From assembly GCA_050260415.1 (NCBI GenBank), contig JBLNCE010000160.1, positions 1-63,704 on the forward strand: a DNA stretch of 63,704 bases, in the 5' to 3' direction. Shown here piece by piece: positions 34,785 through 42,716 of this stretch. The notes beneath the pieces are model-generated. The model was not told the origin of the DNA. It worked only from the letters and a program-made list of their open reading frames with translations, and ran no database searches. The stretch is from JBLNCE01 sp050260415. GTDB taxonomy: Bacteria > Bacillota > UBA4882 > JAAYXC01. Each line of letters starts with the position of its first letter. Position 1 is the stretch's first letter. The translations under genes and the position numbers were made by a program.

Positions 34785-37198
34785 AGAATTATCTCGGGCT
34801 GATTCCCAGGTATCTGTCGGCGCACGGGAAGAGAACCAGGCTGATCGTTGCTGGCGTAGCCATCTCGGTTGCCCTGATCACGGGCGTCTTCTCCATGCTG
34901 GATTACCTGTTGCGTTATGAGAAAATCCAAGCGCTCCACGATTACGGCAACTATCATATCCTGATCGACGAGGCTTCCGCCGAGGAAAGAGCGGTCATCA
35001 GCAGCCGGATTGAGGTGAAGAACGCCGGCAGGTGGAAGAACCTCGGCACGGCAACCATCAATCATGCCGACTGCCTGATTGGGGCGATCGATCCCGGTTT
35101 TGCCGCCAATATGAATATCACCCTAGCTCAAGGTCGCTTTCCCGTTGCAAAGGATGAGGTGATGCTCGAAGAATGGACCGTGGAAAGACTCGCCCTCGAG
35201 TCGGGTATCGGCGACACGGTCACAATTAACCTGGCCGGGAAGAAACGCGGCGAATTTGTCGTCAGCGGCATCTACCACGACATCGGCACGCTCAAGGCCA
35301 AGGGTCTGCCCGGCGTGTTTGTCTCCATGGCATACGCCGACGAAATCCTTCCCGGGAAACAGGGGATCCTTTTGCTCGAGTTCAAGCGCGGTGTCAATAT
35401 CCGGCGGGCCGAGCGGGAAATCAAGGAGGGTCTCGGAATCGCCGGCGCCAGGATCGGCCGGAACAACCACCTCCTGGCCGCCATCGGGCAGAGCGACCAT
35501 AAGGCGGCCACTGGCTTTTATACCATCGGCGCCATTTTGTTCTTGATCGTGCTCGTTGCCGGTATTGTGATGATCTATAATACCTTCAACATTTCCGTCA
35601 TGGAACGGGTTCGGCAGTTCGGACTCTTGAGATGTATCGGCGCCTCCCGGTCTCAGATCAAGAGGATGGTCAAGCGGGAGGGGCTCTCGATCGCATGGCG
35701 GGCCATTCCCCTCGGGGTGCTTGCGGGGATGCTGATTACCATGTTTTGTTCCACCGTATTGAAGTATCACAACACCAGTCTCTTTGGGGCCATGCCTGTG
35801 TTTGCCCTTAGCGTGCCGGGCATCGGCGCCGGGATAGCCGTCGGTTTGCTGACGGTACTGATCGCCGCTTCGGCGCCGGCCAGAAAGGCGGCCCGTGTAT
35901 CACCGGTGAGCGCGGTGCTCGGAAGCAATGAAGTCAAGATCAGGAAGGACAAGAAGCGGGGTCTCTTGACCAGGGCACTGAGGGTGGAGGTGGCGCTGGG
36001 GATCAATAATGCCGTGATGAAAAAGAAAACTCTCTCCCTGATGAGCTGTTCGATCGCCTTCAGTATCGTCATGTTCTTGGGCTTTCAAGTCCTCGTGGAC
36101 TTCATGCACACTTCGATGAAGACCACAAAGCCTTATACCCCCGATGTCTCCCTGGTGTCCAAAGAAGGTATTGCCGGCGGCGTCTACCGGAGAGTCGCGG
36201 GTACCGAAGGGGTTCTTCGGGCATATGGCAGGATGTTTAGCCATGTCGAAGCCACCTTTGCCGCGACGCGATTGACCGCTGCCTATCAAACCAGCATGGG
36301 CGGTATCGAGGTCGGGGAGAACGGTCTGTTCGTTCCCAAAGAACCATCCTGGCTCATCTCCTATGACCATAACCAATTGGCATGGGCCAGGGATGATCTG
36401 CTCGCGGGAACCCTCGATGAGGATACGATCAATAAGGAAGACGGCGTGATCGCGGTCGTGCGGCATGTGCGAAAAGGGGTCATGACCGAGAATGCTCGCT
36501 TGGCGTTGGGGGATCAAGTCCATATCACGACCCCCGCCGGGACCAGAAAGCTATCCGTCGTGGGTATTCTGCGCACGACACCCTTCAGCGACGCGGAGTC
36601 CAGTCTGACAACCTTTATCACCACGGAAAAGCTGTTCACCGCATTGACGGGAGAATCGGCGTATGAGATTATCGATATCCAAATGCGCGGGAAGGATCAG
36701 GAGCGGACGGTGCGGAGACTTAAGGACCTTGCCAACCAGTCCGGGCTGGTTTTCCTGGATGCCCGGCAGAAGAACGCCGAAATCGATCAGGCCTTTTTCA
36801 CCATCGCGCTTTTCGTCTTCGGCTTCGTGGCCTTGATCGCCGTCATCAGCGTCTTGAACATTGTCAACACCATGAATATGAGCATTGCGGCCAAGACCCG
36901 CTATTTGGGCGTCATGCGCGCCGTGGGCATGTCCGGGGCTCAGTTGGGCAGGATGGTTCTGGCGGAGGCGGCGACATACAGCCTGATGGGTTTGGTAATC
37001 GGAAGCGTGAGCGGTATTTGGTTGCATAAGCTGATGGTCCAGAATCTGCTGCGCGATTTCCGTTTGATCTGGAGATTCCCTCTGACGCAGGTGCTTTTGA
37101 TCGTGGCGGTCGTGATGCTGATGACCGTGATTTCGGTGGTCGGTCCATTAAGACGGATAAAGGCGCAGGGCATCTCCGAGGTGGTCAATTCACTATAG
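34781..37198 (+). CDS. FtsX-like ABC permease with two extracytoplasmic domains
   Basis: An 805-residue membrane protein built of two repeats. Each has a membrane segment (IVAGVAISVALITGVFSML near 25 and SLMSCSIAFSIVMFLGFQVL near 417), a large external MacB-type domain, and a three-helix FtsX bundle (about 240-380 and 665-800). The second ends with TVISVVGPLRRIKAQGISEVV. Such systems do not transport through a channel but move lipids, lipoproteins or peptides by conformational change. It is the last gene of the four-gene operon. Confidence 0.9.
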   Translation: MKNYLGLIPRYLSAHGKRTRLIVAGVAISVALITGVFSMLDYLLRYEKIQALHDYGNYHILIDEASAEERAVISSRIEVKNAGRWKNLGTATINHADCLIGAIDPGFAANMNITLAQGRFPVAKDEVMLEEWTVERLALESGIGDTVTINLAGKKRGEFVVSGIYHDIGTLKAKGLPGVFVSMAYADEILPGKQGILLLEFKRGVNIRRAEREIKEGLGIAGARIGRNNHLLAAIGQSDHKAATGFYTIGAILFLIVLVAGIVMIYNTFNISVMERVRQFGLLRCIGASRSQIKRMVKREGLSIAWRAIPLGVLAGMLITMFCSTVLKYHNTSLFGAMPVFALSVPGIGAGIAVGLLTVLIAASAPARKAARVSPVSAVLGSNEVKIRKDKKRGLLTRALRVEVALGINNAVMKKKTLSLMSCSIAFSIVMFLGFQVLVDFMHTSMKTTKPYTPDVSLVSKEGIAGGVYRRVAGTEGVLRAYGRMFSHVEATFAATRLTAAYQTSMGGIEVGENGLFVPKEPSWLISYDHNQLAWARDDLLAGTLDEDTINKEDGVIAVVRHVRKGVMTENARLALGDQVHITTPAGTRKLSVVGILRTTPFSDAESSLTTFITTEKLFTALTGESAYEIIDIQMRGKDQERTVRRLKDLANQSGLVFLDARQKNAEIDQAFFTIALFVFGFVALIAVISVLNIVNTMNMSIAAKTRYLGVMRAVGMSGAQLGRMVLAEAATYSLMGLVIGSVSGIWLHKLMVQNLLRDFRLIWRFPLTQVLLIVAVVMLMTVISVVGPLRRIKAQGISEVVNSL

Positions 37199-37212
37199 TT
37201 GAGTAACGGATC

Positions 37213-37635
37213 TCAAGGAAGTACTTCAATCACCCTCACCCTCGGATATGCCCCCGCCGCCGTCCGCGCGAACCTGGCATCCGCCGTCCATAGTTCGCAT
37301 CCTTCCCTCTCGGCCAAGGCCAGGTAGATGGTATCGTAGGCCGTCGGCTGGTCCAGTTCCTTGGCCAGGGCGAGCGCCCGTTCCAGCAGAGACCAGTCCC
37401 AGACCAGGCAGATCCTCAGCCTTTCGAGCAGCTTGAGGGCCCGCCGCCCCTCCTCGGGCGTTATCTCCGCCCGGCGGATCTTCTGCTGGAGCACGGACGC
37501 AACCTCAATGGGCAACAGGACCGGCGCCACCAGATCGTCGCCACTATGCGCCTTCAGCCAGGCTAGGGCTTGCTCGCTCCCCGGCTCATGGGCCAGCCAT
37601 TTGATGGCCAGGCTCGCGTCCACGCAGATGCTCAT
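37213..37635 (-). CDS. PIN-domain (VapC-like) toxin
   Basis: A 140-residue PIN nuclease. The acidic residues expected in the active site are visible: Asp6 (ICVDASLAIKWL), Glu44 (LLPIEVASVL), Asp101 (AYDTIYLALAE) and Asp119 (LWTADARFAR). VapC toxins cut RNA in the cytoplasm and are neutralised by the upstream antitoxin. A start at 37635 is preceded, at some distance, by GGAGGAGGG. It lies 75 nt after the antitoxin gene. Confidence 0.9.
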   Translation of the reverse strand: MSICVDASLAIKWLAHEPGSEQALAWLKAHSGDDLVAPVLLPIEVASVLQQKIRRAEITPEEGRRALKLLERLRICLVWDWSLLERALALAKELDQPTAYDTIYLALAEREGCELWTADARFARTAAGAYPRVRVIEVLP

Positions 37636-37710
37636 CGCCCCGGGCCCTCCTCCTTCCTGGACGTGGGGCGCGCGGTTTCCCCGGCCTCCTCGCCGTCCCC
37701 ATGCCCAAGG

Positions 37711-37977
37711 TCACGTGCGGGACTCTCGCAGTCGATGCAGCAGCTCCACGGAATCACCGCCCGCCGTCCGGCCGCCGTCACGGAGGCTCTCCTGAAAGGC
37801 CTGGATCTCCGCGACGGCTTGGTCTCGTTCGATCCGCGCCCGGTATTCCGCGAGGGCCTCGGATACCAGGCAATTCAGGGAAATGTGGCGCTTCTCGGCA
37901 TACTTCTTGAGGTATGTGTACTCCTCCGCGGAGAGGCGGACGGTGAGGGGTTTTGCGGAATCGCTCTTTGCCATCAT
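37711..37977 (-). CDS. Ribbon-helix-helix antitoxin
   Basis: An 88-residue protein. Residues 10-45 (LTVRLSAEEYTYLKKYAEKR and HISLNCLVSEALAEYRARI) fit the ribbon-helix-helix DNA-binding fold, and the charged C-terminal tail probably binds the PIN toxin. Two adjacent ATGs (37977 and 37974) are possible, both with a weak ribosome binding site. Direct repeats over the start suggest autorepression. Confidence 0.8.
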   Translation of the reverse strand: MMAKSDSAKPLTVRLSAEEYTYLKKYAEKRHISLNCLVSEALAEYRARIERDQAVAEIQAFQESLRDGGRTAGGDSVELLHRLRESRT

Positions 37978-38006
37978 GCATCACCAGATGCATCATACCA
38001 TGATGC
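37976..38006 (-). promoter_or_regulatory. Putative operator of the toxin-antitoxin pair
   Basis: The octamer ATGCATCA occurs at 37976-37983 and 37988-37995, exactly 12 bp apart, and TGATGC recurs at 38001. The array covers the antitoxin start codon and the sequence just before it, as expected for a ribbon-helix-helix operator. Confidence 0.55.
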
Positions 38007-38184
38007 GCGAGGGTCGTCAACCCGGATCCGGCTCCGCATACATGCGCAAGGTGTTATCGGCAACCGGAGGAAACCACCCGCCCTGCGGTGAAAGATCGGG
38101 GCACGATCGACACGACTTCCGGCTCTTGCTCTCATGCAAAAACGCTGCGTCTTTTGACTTACGCCTGGCGACTCGGGACTGTTC

Positions 38185-38237
38185 TTCACAAAACCTTCAC
38201 ATCTCCTTCACGCCCATCCCAAAAGCCTTTGGCATAC
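38185..38237 (+). promoter_or_regulatory. Triple TTCACA direct repeat and promoter of DUF2680 gene
   Basis: TTCACA (38185), TTCACA (38196) and TTCACG (38207) are repeated with an exact 11-bp period, like binding arrays of OmpR/PhoP-type response regulators. A possible extended -10, TGGCATACT (ending 38237), follows about 20 bp later. The gap from 38007 to 38184 holds nothing else that I recognise. Confidence 0.6.
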
Positions 38238-38285
38238 TGAGACCAGAGGCGGCAACGCCGGATAAACAGAGGAGGCGGATTGAAG

Positions 38286-38699
38286 ATGTTCAAGAACAAG
38301 CGGATCCTGGCGCTCATCGCCGGCGCCGTGCTGGTGCTGGGGCTCACCGGCGCGGTCTGGGCCGCGACGACCAAGACGACTCTCACCGACGCCCAACGCA
38401 ACGAGCTAATAGGCCTGCGGAAGCAGATCCTGGCGATCCAGAAGCAGATCATCAAGAAACAGGTGGAGTTCAAGCAGCTCACCGCGGCGCAGGGCAAAGC
38501 CATGGAGGCGAACCTGGATCTCATGGCCGAGCGCATGGAGAACTGGGATGGGACCGGTCCCGGCTTTGGCATGGGGATGCGCATGGGCAGGGGCTTCGGC
38601 ATGCGCGGTATACGCGGCCTGGGCGGCTTCGGCGGCGGCCGGGGCGCGGGGTGGACGTGTCCAAACTGCGGCGCCACCGCAAAAGGTCCGACCCAGTAA
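38286..38699 (+). CDS. Exported DUF2680 protein
   Basis: A 137-residue protein with a signal peptide (NKRILALIAGAVLVLGLTGAVWA). A DUF2680-like helical stretch (TLTDAQRNELIGLRKQILAIQKQIIKKQVEFKQLTAAQG) follows, then a Met/Gly/Arg-rich part (MGMRMGRGFGMRGIRG) and a final CxxC (WTCPNCGATAKG). The role of the family is unknown; the Met-rich tail could bind metal. The ATG at 38286 is 9 nt after GGAGGC, and a TTG at 38280 is possible. It is a single gene with a regulator-like array upstream and a terminator downstream. Confidence 0.75.
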   Translation: MFKNKRILALIAGAVLVLGLTGAVWAATTKTTLTDAQRNELIGLRKQILAIQKQIIKKQVEFKQLTAAQGKAMEANLDLMAERMENWDGTGPGFGMGMRMGRGFGMRGIRGLGGFGGGRGAGWTCPNCGATAKGPTQ

Positions 38700-38716
38700 A
38701 AGGACCGCAGACTTTG

Positions 38717-38746
38717 ACGCCCGCCTGAACAAGGCGGGCGTTTTTT
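38717..38746 (+). terminator. Intrinsic terminator of DUF2680 gene
   Basis: GCCCGCC (38719-38725) pairs with GGCGGGC (38733-38739), with a 7-nt loop, followed by GTTTTTT. Confidence 0.9.
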
Positions 38747-38798
38747 ACGATCGGAGCAGCAATTTCAGCTGCTTGCTGGTGGCATTCAAACGCCTTAT

Positions 38799-39131
38799 CT
38801 ATTTTTGGAGCAGGTGGCATATGCCAATGGCCTCTTCCACTTTGAGAACAATGGCGATTCCTTTTCCCGGCTTATTTAGACCGACGGCGTCCGAGATGGC
38901 GTTCAGGACCTGATGTGTCTTCCTTCTATCGATAAGTGTAAGAACGATCTCCTTTTCAGGTTCGATTGCTATGCCAAGGATCTTGGCATGTTCATGAATC
39001 CCCGTGCCGCGTCCCTCGATAATGGTACCCCCTTCAGCGCCTGCTTTTCTGGCGGCGTCGACGGCGTCTTCGGCAAATCCTTTCAAAACAATGGTTATTA
39101 TCAGATCAAACTCCAGATCGCAATCCGACAC
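38799..39131 (-). CDS. P-II-like regulatory protein, second copy
   Basis: A 110-residue protein of the P-II superfamily: LIITIVLKGFAEDAVDAARKAG, GGTIIEGRGTG, ILGIAIEPEKEIVLTLID and a C-terminal GKGIAIVLKVEEAIG. P-II proteins are trimers that bind adenine nucleotides and a second ligand and switch a partner transporter. The classical T-loop with its modification tyrosine is not evident. It overlaps the previous P-II-like gene by 26 nt and is the last gene of the DUF1538 operon, so the DUF1538 proteins are the likely partners. Confidence 0.85.
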   Translation of the reverse strand: MSDCDLEFDLIITIVLKGFAEDAVDAARKAGAEGGTIIEGRGTGIHEHAKILGIAIEPEKEIVLTLIDRRKTHQVLNAISDAVGLNKPGKGIAIVLKVEEAIGICHLLQK

Positions 39132-39435
39132 TGATATCCCCCCAGACTGCTAACTGCAGAAATATGTCGTCTAACTGCGCTTCTTCCCTGATTACCTGGA
39201 GCATGCGGCCGACCATATCTTCTCTAACCAAAGTTAATATGATTTCTTTTTCAGGTTCATATTCCATTCCTAGAATTTGCAAATAGATGTTCTTACTTGC
39301 CGTCCCTCTGCCCAAGAGAATAGTGCCACCCTTGGCATTTGCATTTTTTGTGGCGGCCACTACTTGACTGGCTTTGCCTCTCTTTACGATGGTGATTATC
39401 AACTTGTACTCTATAGATAAATCAGATTTATTCAC
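39106..39435 (-). CDS. P-II-like regulatory protein, first copy
   Basis: A 109-residue paralogue of the next gene: LIITIVKRGKASQVVAATKNAN, GGTILLGRGTAS, ILGMEYEPEKEIILTLVREDM and QLAVWGDISVGLRSG. The same fold and the same GGTI-x-GRGT and EPEKEI motifs are kept, but the ends differ, so the two may form hetero-oligomers. It overlaps DUF1538-B by 8 nt and its partner by 26 nt. Confidence 0.85.
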   Translation of the reverse strand: MNKSDLSIEYKLIITIVKRGKASQVVAATKNANAKGGTILLGRGTASKNIYLQILGMEYEPEKEIILTLVREDMVGRMLQVIREEAQLDDIFLQLAVWGDISVGLRSGV

Positions 39436-40156
39436 TCATGTCCTCCTTTCTTGAGTAAATAAACCCTAAGATCAATACCGCCAGGATCGGCGTCAAGGCG
39501 ACCAGCGACACGGTCCCGAAGCCGTCCATGAGCGGATCCCTGCCTTCCAGTTGCGTGGCGACCCCAACCGTCATCGACAGGATAAAGGTGACGGTCATTG
39601 GTCCCGTGGCCACGCCACCTGAATCAAAGGCTATCGCGGTAAAATCGGGTTTAGAAAATCTGGACAACAAAAAAGCGATGGCATATCCGGGAAGAATAAA
39701 AAACCAAAGTGAGATACCGGCCAAAACCCTCCACATGGATAACGCGACCGCTACGGCTACTCCTATGCATAGCGTAAATGTCATTATTTTTTTGTTGATA
39801 TAACCGCCGGAAACTTTTTCGATTTGGTCATTCAGCACAAGTACCGCAGGTTCCGCCAGTATAACCATAAAACCAATGAGAAATCCGACTGGTATCAAAA
39901 TCCAATTATGCTCAAGCCCTCCCAGGACCTTTCCCGCGAGTTGTCCTGCCGGCATGTAGCCCGTGGTTACTCCCTGCAGAAATAGAACTAAACCCAGGAA
40001 CGCAATTAGAACACCCTTGATAATTCTAGTAATTTGTTTTTTTGGCAGTCGCAATATAAAAACTTGGGCAAGTAAGAACAATACCACCACCGGGGACAAA
40101 GCTAATGCCACGTCTCTGATAATATGGGTAAATCCTCGAAAAAACAATGAGATCAT
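39428..40156 (-). CDS. DUF1538 membrane protein B
   Basis: A 242-residue protein with about seven hydrophobic segments. The DUF1538 signatures are GFLIGFMVILAEPAVLVLNDQI (a polar AEP motif inside the membrane) and AIAFDSGGVATGPMTVTFIL. It is clearly paralogous to DUF1538-A, which has AEPDLQVLASQV and VSFDSGGVTTGPMTVPFIL. Some family members are described as single, twice-as-long chains, so A and B could be the two halves of one transporter. It starts within the stop of A (ATGA). Confidence 0.85.
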   Translation of the reverse strand: MISLFFRGFTHIIRDVALALSPVVVLFLLAQVFILRLPKKQITRIIKGVLIAFLGLVLFLQGVTTGYMPAGQLAGKVLGGLEHNWILIPVGFLIGFMVILAEPAVLVLNDQIEKVSGGYINKKIMTFTLCIGVAVAVALSMWRVLAGISLWFFILPGYAIAFLLSRFSKPDFTAIAFDSGGVATGPMTVTFILSMTVGVATQLEGRDPLMDGFGTVSLVALTPILAVLILGFIYSRKEDMSE

Positions 40157-40845
40157 CCAAAAAGCACCCCCAGTAACAGGCCCGCAAGAATAGGCCCGAT
40201 GGAGGCAAGCCCGACCAGTCCAAAGCTGTCATTGTCCGCGGACTTTCTCTTTCTGGCGACCGAAGCTACGCCCACGCCAAGGGCTAAAATGAACGGAACG
40301 GTCATCGGGCCCGTGGTCACCCCGCCCGAATCAAAGGAGACCGCCAGAAATTTCAACGGCGCGAGCGCTCCGATGGCAAATGCCAGAGCATAGCCCGCGG
40401 CGAGCAAATACACGATCGGTATATTAAGAAACACGCGCAATACGGCCAGCGCGACGAAGAAACCTACGCCAACGGCCACGGCTGTAATCAGCATGTTTCT
40501 GCTTATCGCCCCGGCGGATACTTGGTTTACCTGGGAGGCCAACACCTGAAGGTCAGGCTCGGCCACCGTAACCGCAAAACCAATGATGAAGCTGATCAGC
40601 AATATCGGCCATAATTTTCCTCTTTCAACGATCTTGGCGCCGAGGATTTCTCCGACTGGTAAGAAACCGACTTTCACGCCGATGAAAAACAGCATCAAAC
40701 CGGCCATGACCATCACGGAACCGCCAATGAAGCTTACTAGCACATCCGGGGGAAACATGCCTACGACAGCATGCAAAATCAAAACAAGAACGGTGATCGG
40801 CAGAGTAGCATAGAGCACTTCTAGTGCTGTACCTTTAACATCCAA
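40153..40845 (-). CDS. DUF1538 membrane protein A
   Basis: A 230-residue protein of about seven hydrophobic segments with the DUF1538 motifs SFIIGFAVTVAEPDLQVLAS and FLAVSFDSGGVTTGPMTVPF. The TTG at 40845 is the start because AAAGGAGG lies 7-8 nt before it and the nearby ATG at 40841 is out of frame. The family's function is not established; the paired polar AEP and DSGG-TGPMT motifs inside the membrane suggest a solute or ion carrier. It is the first membrane gene of an operon with B and two P-II-like proteins. Confidence 0.85.
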   Translation of the reverse strand: MDVKGTALEVLYATLPITVLVLILHAVVGMFPPDVLVSFIGGSVMVMAGLMLFFIGVKVGFLPVGEILGAKIVERGKLWPILLISFIIGFAVTVAEPDLQVLASQVNQVSAGAISRNMLITAVAVGVGFFVALAVLRVFLNIPIVYLLAAGYALAFAIGALAPLKFLAVSFDSGGVTTGPMTVPFILALGVGVASVARKRKSADNDSFGLVGLASIGPILAGLLLGVLFG

Positions 40846-40858
40846 TAAATTGCCTCCT

Positions 40859-40969
40859 TTACTGAAAATTATTGCACTTGACGATACCGTCAGTCATCGG
40901 GCAGGCAAAGCCATATCCGCTGTCGACGAGCAGTGAACCGTAACCATAGACAGCGAGTCTGCCTCCCAT
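40859..40969 (-). CDS. Candidate 36-residue small protein in the DUF1538 leader
   Basis: The ATG at 40969 is preceded by AAGGAGG with 9-nt spacing, better than many genes here, and opens a 36-codon frame (MGGRLAVYGYGSLLVDSGYG, then FACPMTDGIVKCNNFQ). Its TAA at 40859 touches the ribosome binding site of DUF1538-A, which would couple the two. The frame is open further upstream, but that part crosses the promoter. The same bases can also fold as RNA (see the leader entry), so the coding call is tentative. Confidence 0.45.
   Translation of the reverse strand: MGGRLAVYGYGSLLVDSGYGFACPMTDGIVKCNNFQ
40900..40963 (-). ncRNA. Possible structured leader RNA of the DUF1538 operon
   Basis: On the minus strand CGCTGTC (40955-40949) pairs with GACAGCG (40924-40918) around a 24-nt loop. 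This is enclosed by GGCAG (40963-40959) and CTGCC (40904-40900). The leader from the promoter is about 190 nt. It does not match a riboswitch class that I know. Confidence 0.35.
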
Positions 40970-41051
40970 GCAGATTACCCTCCTTCTGCTTTGACCGCGT
41001 CCTCTCCGGTTGTGGATGGTATTAAACCCAATTTCTGGGTTCATTGATTCC

Positions 41052-41080
41052 ATCATACCATATGGCGATCGGAAAGGCAA
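41052..41080 (-). promoter_or_regulatory. SigA promoter of the DUF1538/P-II operon
   Basis: Minus-strand TTGCCT (41080-41075) and TATGAT (41057-41052) are 17 bp apart. The -35 box overlaps the extreme 3' region downstream of the mannonate dehydratase gene, so the two operons abut. Confidence 0.75.
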
Positions 41081-41090
41081 ACCTGTTCTA

Positions 41091-42056
41091 CTATCGGGTG
41101 GAACTAATCGCCTCAATTAACCCTTTCATGTACCCAACCGCAAAGATCCGACCTAACATTTCGTATCCTGGGACATTATTGACCTCTCCTTCCATGGTCG
41201 GAGCGTGGTCGGGACGTATCAAACCATCAAAGCCCAGTTCCAAATAGCATTTCATGGCTTCGTACATATTGATTTGCCCTTCATCATGAAAAGTTTCCAC
41301 AAACTTGGCATTGTCTCCGATGATGTTCCGGAAATGTATGAAGAAAATCTTCTTACGCCCGGCAAAATAGCGGGCTGTTTCAAGCACATCGGCGCCCATG
41401 GCCGAGGAGTTCGCCTGGCAGAAGGTAATTCCATTATAATCGCTGGGAACGGTTTCAATGACCCGTTTGAAAGCGTCGACACTTCGAATGATCCGGGCCA
41501 CGCCCCGGATGGGGGAGATCGGCGGATCATCGGGATGGAGGGCCAGTTTGACCCGGGCCTTTTCAGCGACCGGAACCACTCGCTGCAGAAAAAAGATGAG
41601 ATTGTCCCATAATCGTTCGTCAGTGACTAGACCGGCCTCGGTCAACGGCGCCTCTTGCACCAGATCGTTGTCAAAGCTGGTTACCAGAGCGCCGCCGCGG
41701 GTTCTGGTGGTGACGGAGGTACGCATCCAGCCGAACTGGGCCATGAAATTGTAGCATAACATGGGTATGCCGACCTTGCCCATATTGATGAGCACTTGGC
41801 AAAAATGCTCAATATCCTCATCGCGTCCCGGCAAACCGAGTTTGATCCGCTCCATGGGAATTTGGTCGCCTTCCAGACAGGCCAAAGTCAGGCCGGCGTC
41901 ATCGAAACTCTTTTTCAAGAGCAACAATGACATGAAATCCCATGGAGGCGCGGCCTGTTCTCGGGGAATCCGGGAGATCGCGTGCGTTACGCCAAGCTGC
42001 TTGGCCAGGGTCCACCTCTCGTTGGGGTAGGGAGTAAGCATCAAACCGATTTTCAT
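41091..42056 (-). CDS. uxuA: Mannonate dehydratase (UxuA family)
   Basis: A 321-residue TIM-barrel enzyme of the UxuA family, which dehydrates D-mannonate to 2-keto-3-deoxygluconate. Metal and substrate motifs are visible: VKLALHPDDPP, GITFCQANSSAMGAD, KKIFFIHFRNIIGD, FVETFHDEGQINMYEAM and DGLIRPDHAPTMEGE. It is a little shorter than E. coli UxuA, as is usual in Gram-positives. It is the last gene of the unit that starts with the sugar permeases. A second, unrelated-fold mannonate dehydratase candidate lies at 55665. Confidence 0.9.
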   Translation of the reverse strand: MKIGLMLTPYPNERWTLAKQLGVTHAISRIPREQAAPPWDFMSLLLLKKSFDDAGLTLACLEGDQIPMERIKLGLPGRDEDIEHFCQVLINMGKVGIPMLCYNFMAQFGWMRTSVTTRTRGGALVTSFDNDLVQEAPLTEAGLVTDERLWDNLIFFLQRVVPVAEKARVKLALHPDDPPISPIRGVARIIRSVDAFKRVIETVPSDYNGITFCQANSSAMGADVLETARYFAGRKKIFFIHFRNIIGDNAKFVETFHDEGQINMYEAMKCYLELGFDGLIRPDHAPTMEGEVNNVPGYEMLGRIFAVGYMKGLIEAISSTR

Positions 42057-42203
42057 TTTTAACCTCCATTAGTACTACAATGTCTCTTGAATAGGCTGCG
42101 GGACAAAGCTCAAACCACCACCCGGAGAAAGAAACCGAAGACACGCGAAAGGCGCGAAAAACAGAGACAGTTATGGCTTTGTGGCTTTGTGTGAGTTATT
42201 TTT

Positions 42204-42704
42204 CTAGGGCCGAAAATACACTTCCACCAAATGCTCTGCGGAATCAGCGCAAACAGGAATGAGGTCGCTGTTTAGCCGGTAATGGTCCAACATCAGATCC
42301 GCCCGCCGATCCTTCATCCGGTAAAAACCCGGCGGCTTCTCGATTCTGATTTTATAGGATGTTTTCCCCGGATTAAGCGTTAGAGTAAGTGTCGTCTCTT
42401 TCTCTCTCAGGATGGGGTCGATTTTTAGGCCCTCAACCGTATGCTCAACCCCAAAAGCCGCCAGCAAGGACAGATTGAGCCAGCTGGCGGTCCCGCTAAG
42501 CATCGGCCCGATGTTCTCCCCCGTTTCGCTGTTGTTATACTGGGTGCAAAACCTGGGATTGCCGCGGATCGCAAACGGATCGTTCATCGTCCGGTAAGGG
42601 AGCGCGAGATCGATCATCCAATAGGCGAGCCGGCCGAGTTCGGCCGCCAAGTGCGCGTCCTTTACTTCCTTGGCCGCTTTGAACATTGCCGCGGTCGCCA
42701 TCAT
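42204..42704 (-). pseudogene. C-terminal fragment of a GH94-like glycoside phosphorylase
   Basis: The 166-residue frame resembles only the last barrel helices and C-terminal domain of GH94-type enzymes (NSETGENIGPMLSGTASWLN and LLAAFGVEHTVEGLKIDPIL). The catalytic part is missing. Upstream, the frame continues as RHAC up to the TAG of the alpha-mannosidase, so the remnant begins right at that stop codon in the same frame. This points to a deletion that joined two genes. There is no good ribosome binding site. A stand-alone function is unlikely. Confidence 0.6.
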
Positions 42705-42716
42705 GCAGGCGTGACG

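Noticed and set aside
40970..41116. N-terminal extension of the 36-residue leader ORF to 85 residues
   Set aside because: It would begin upstream of the -10 box of the promoter and has no ribosome binding site.
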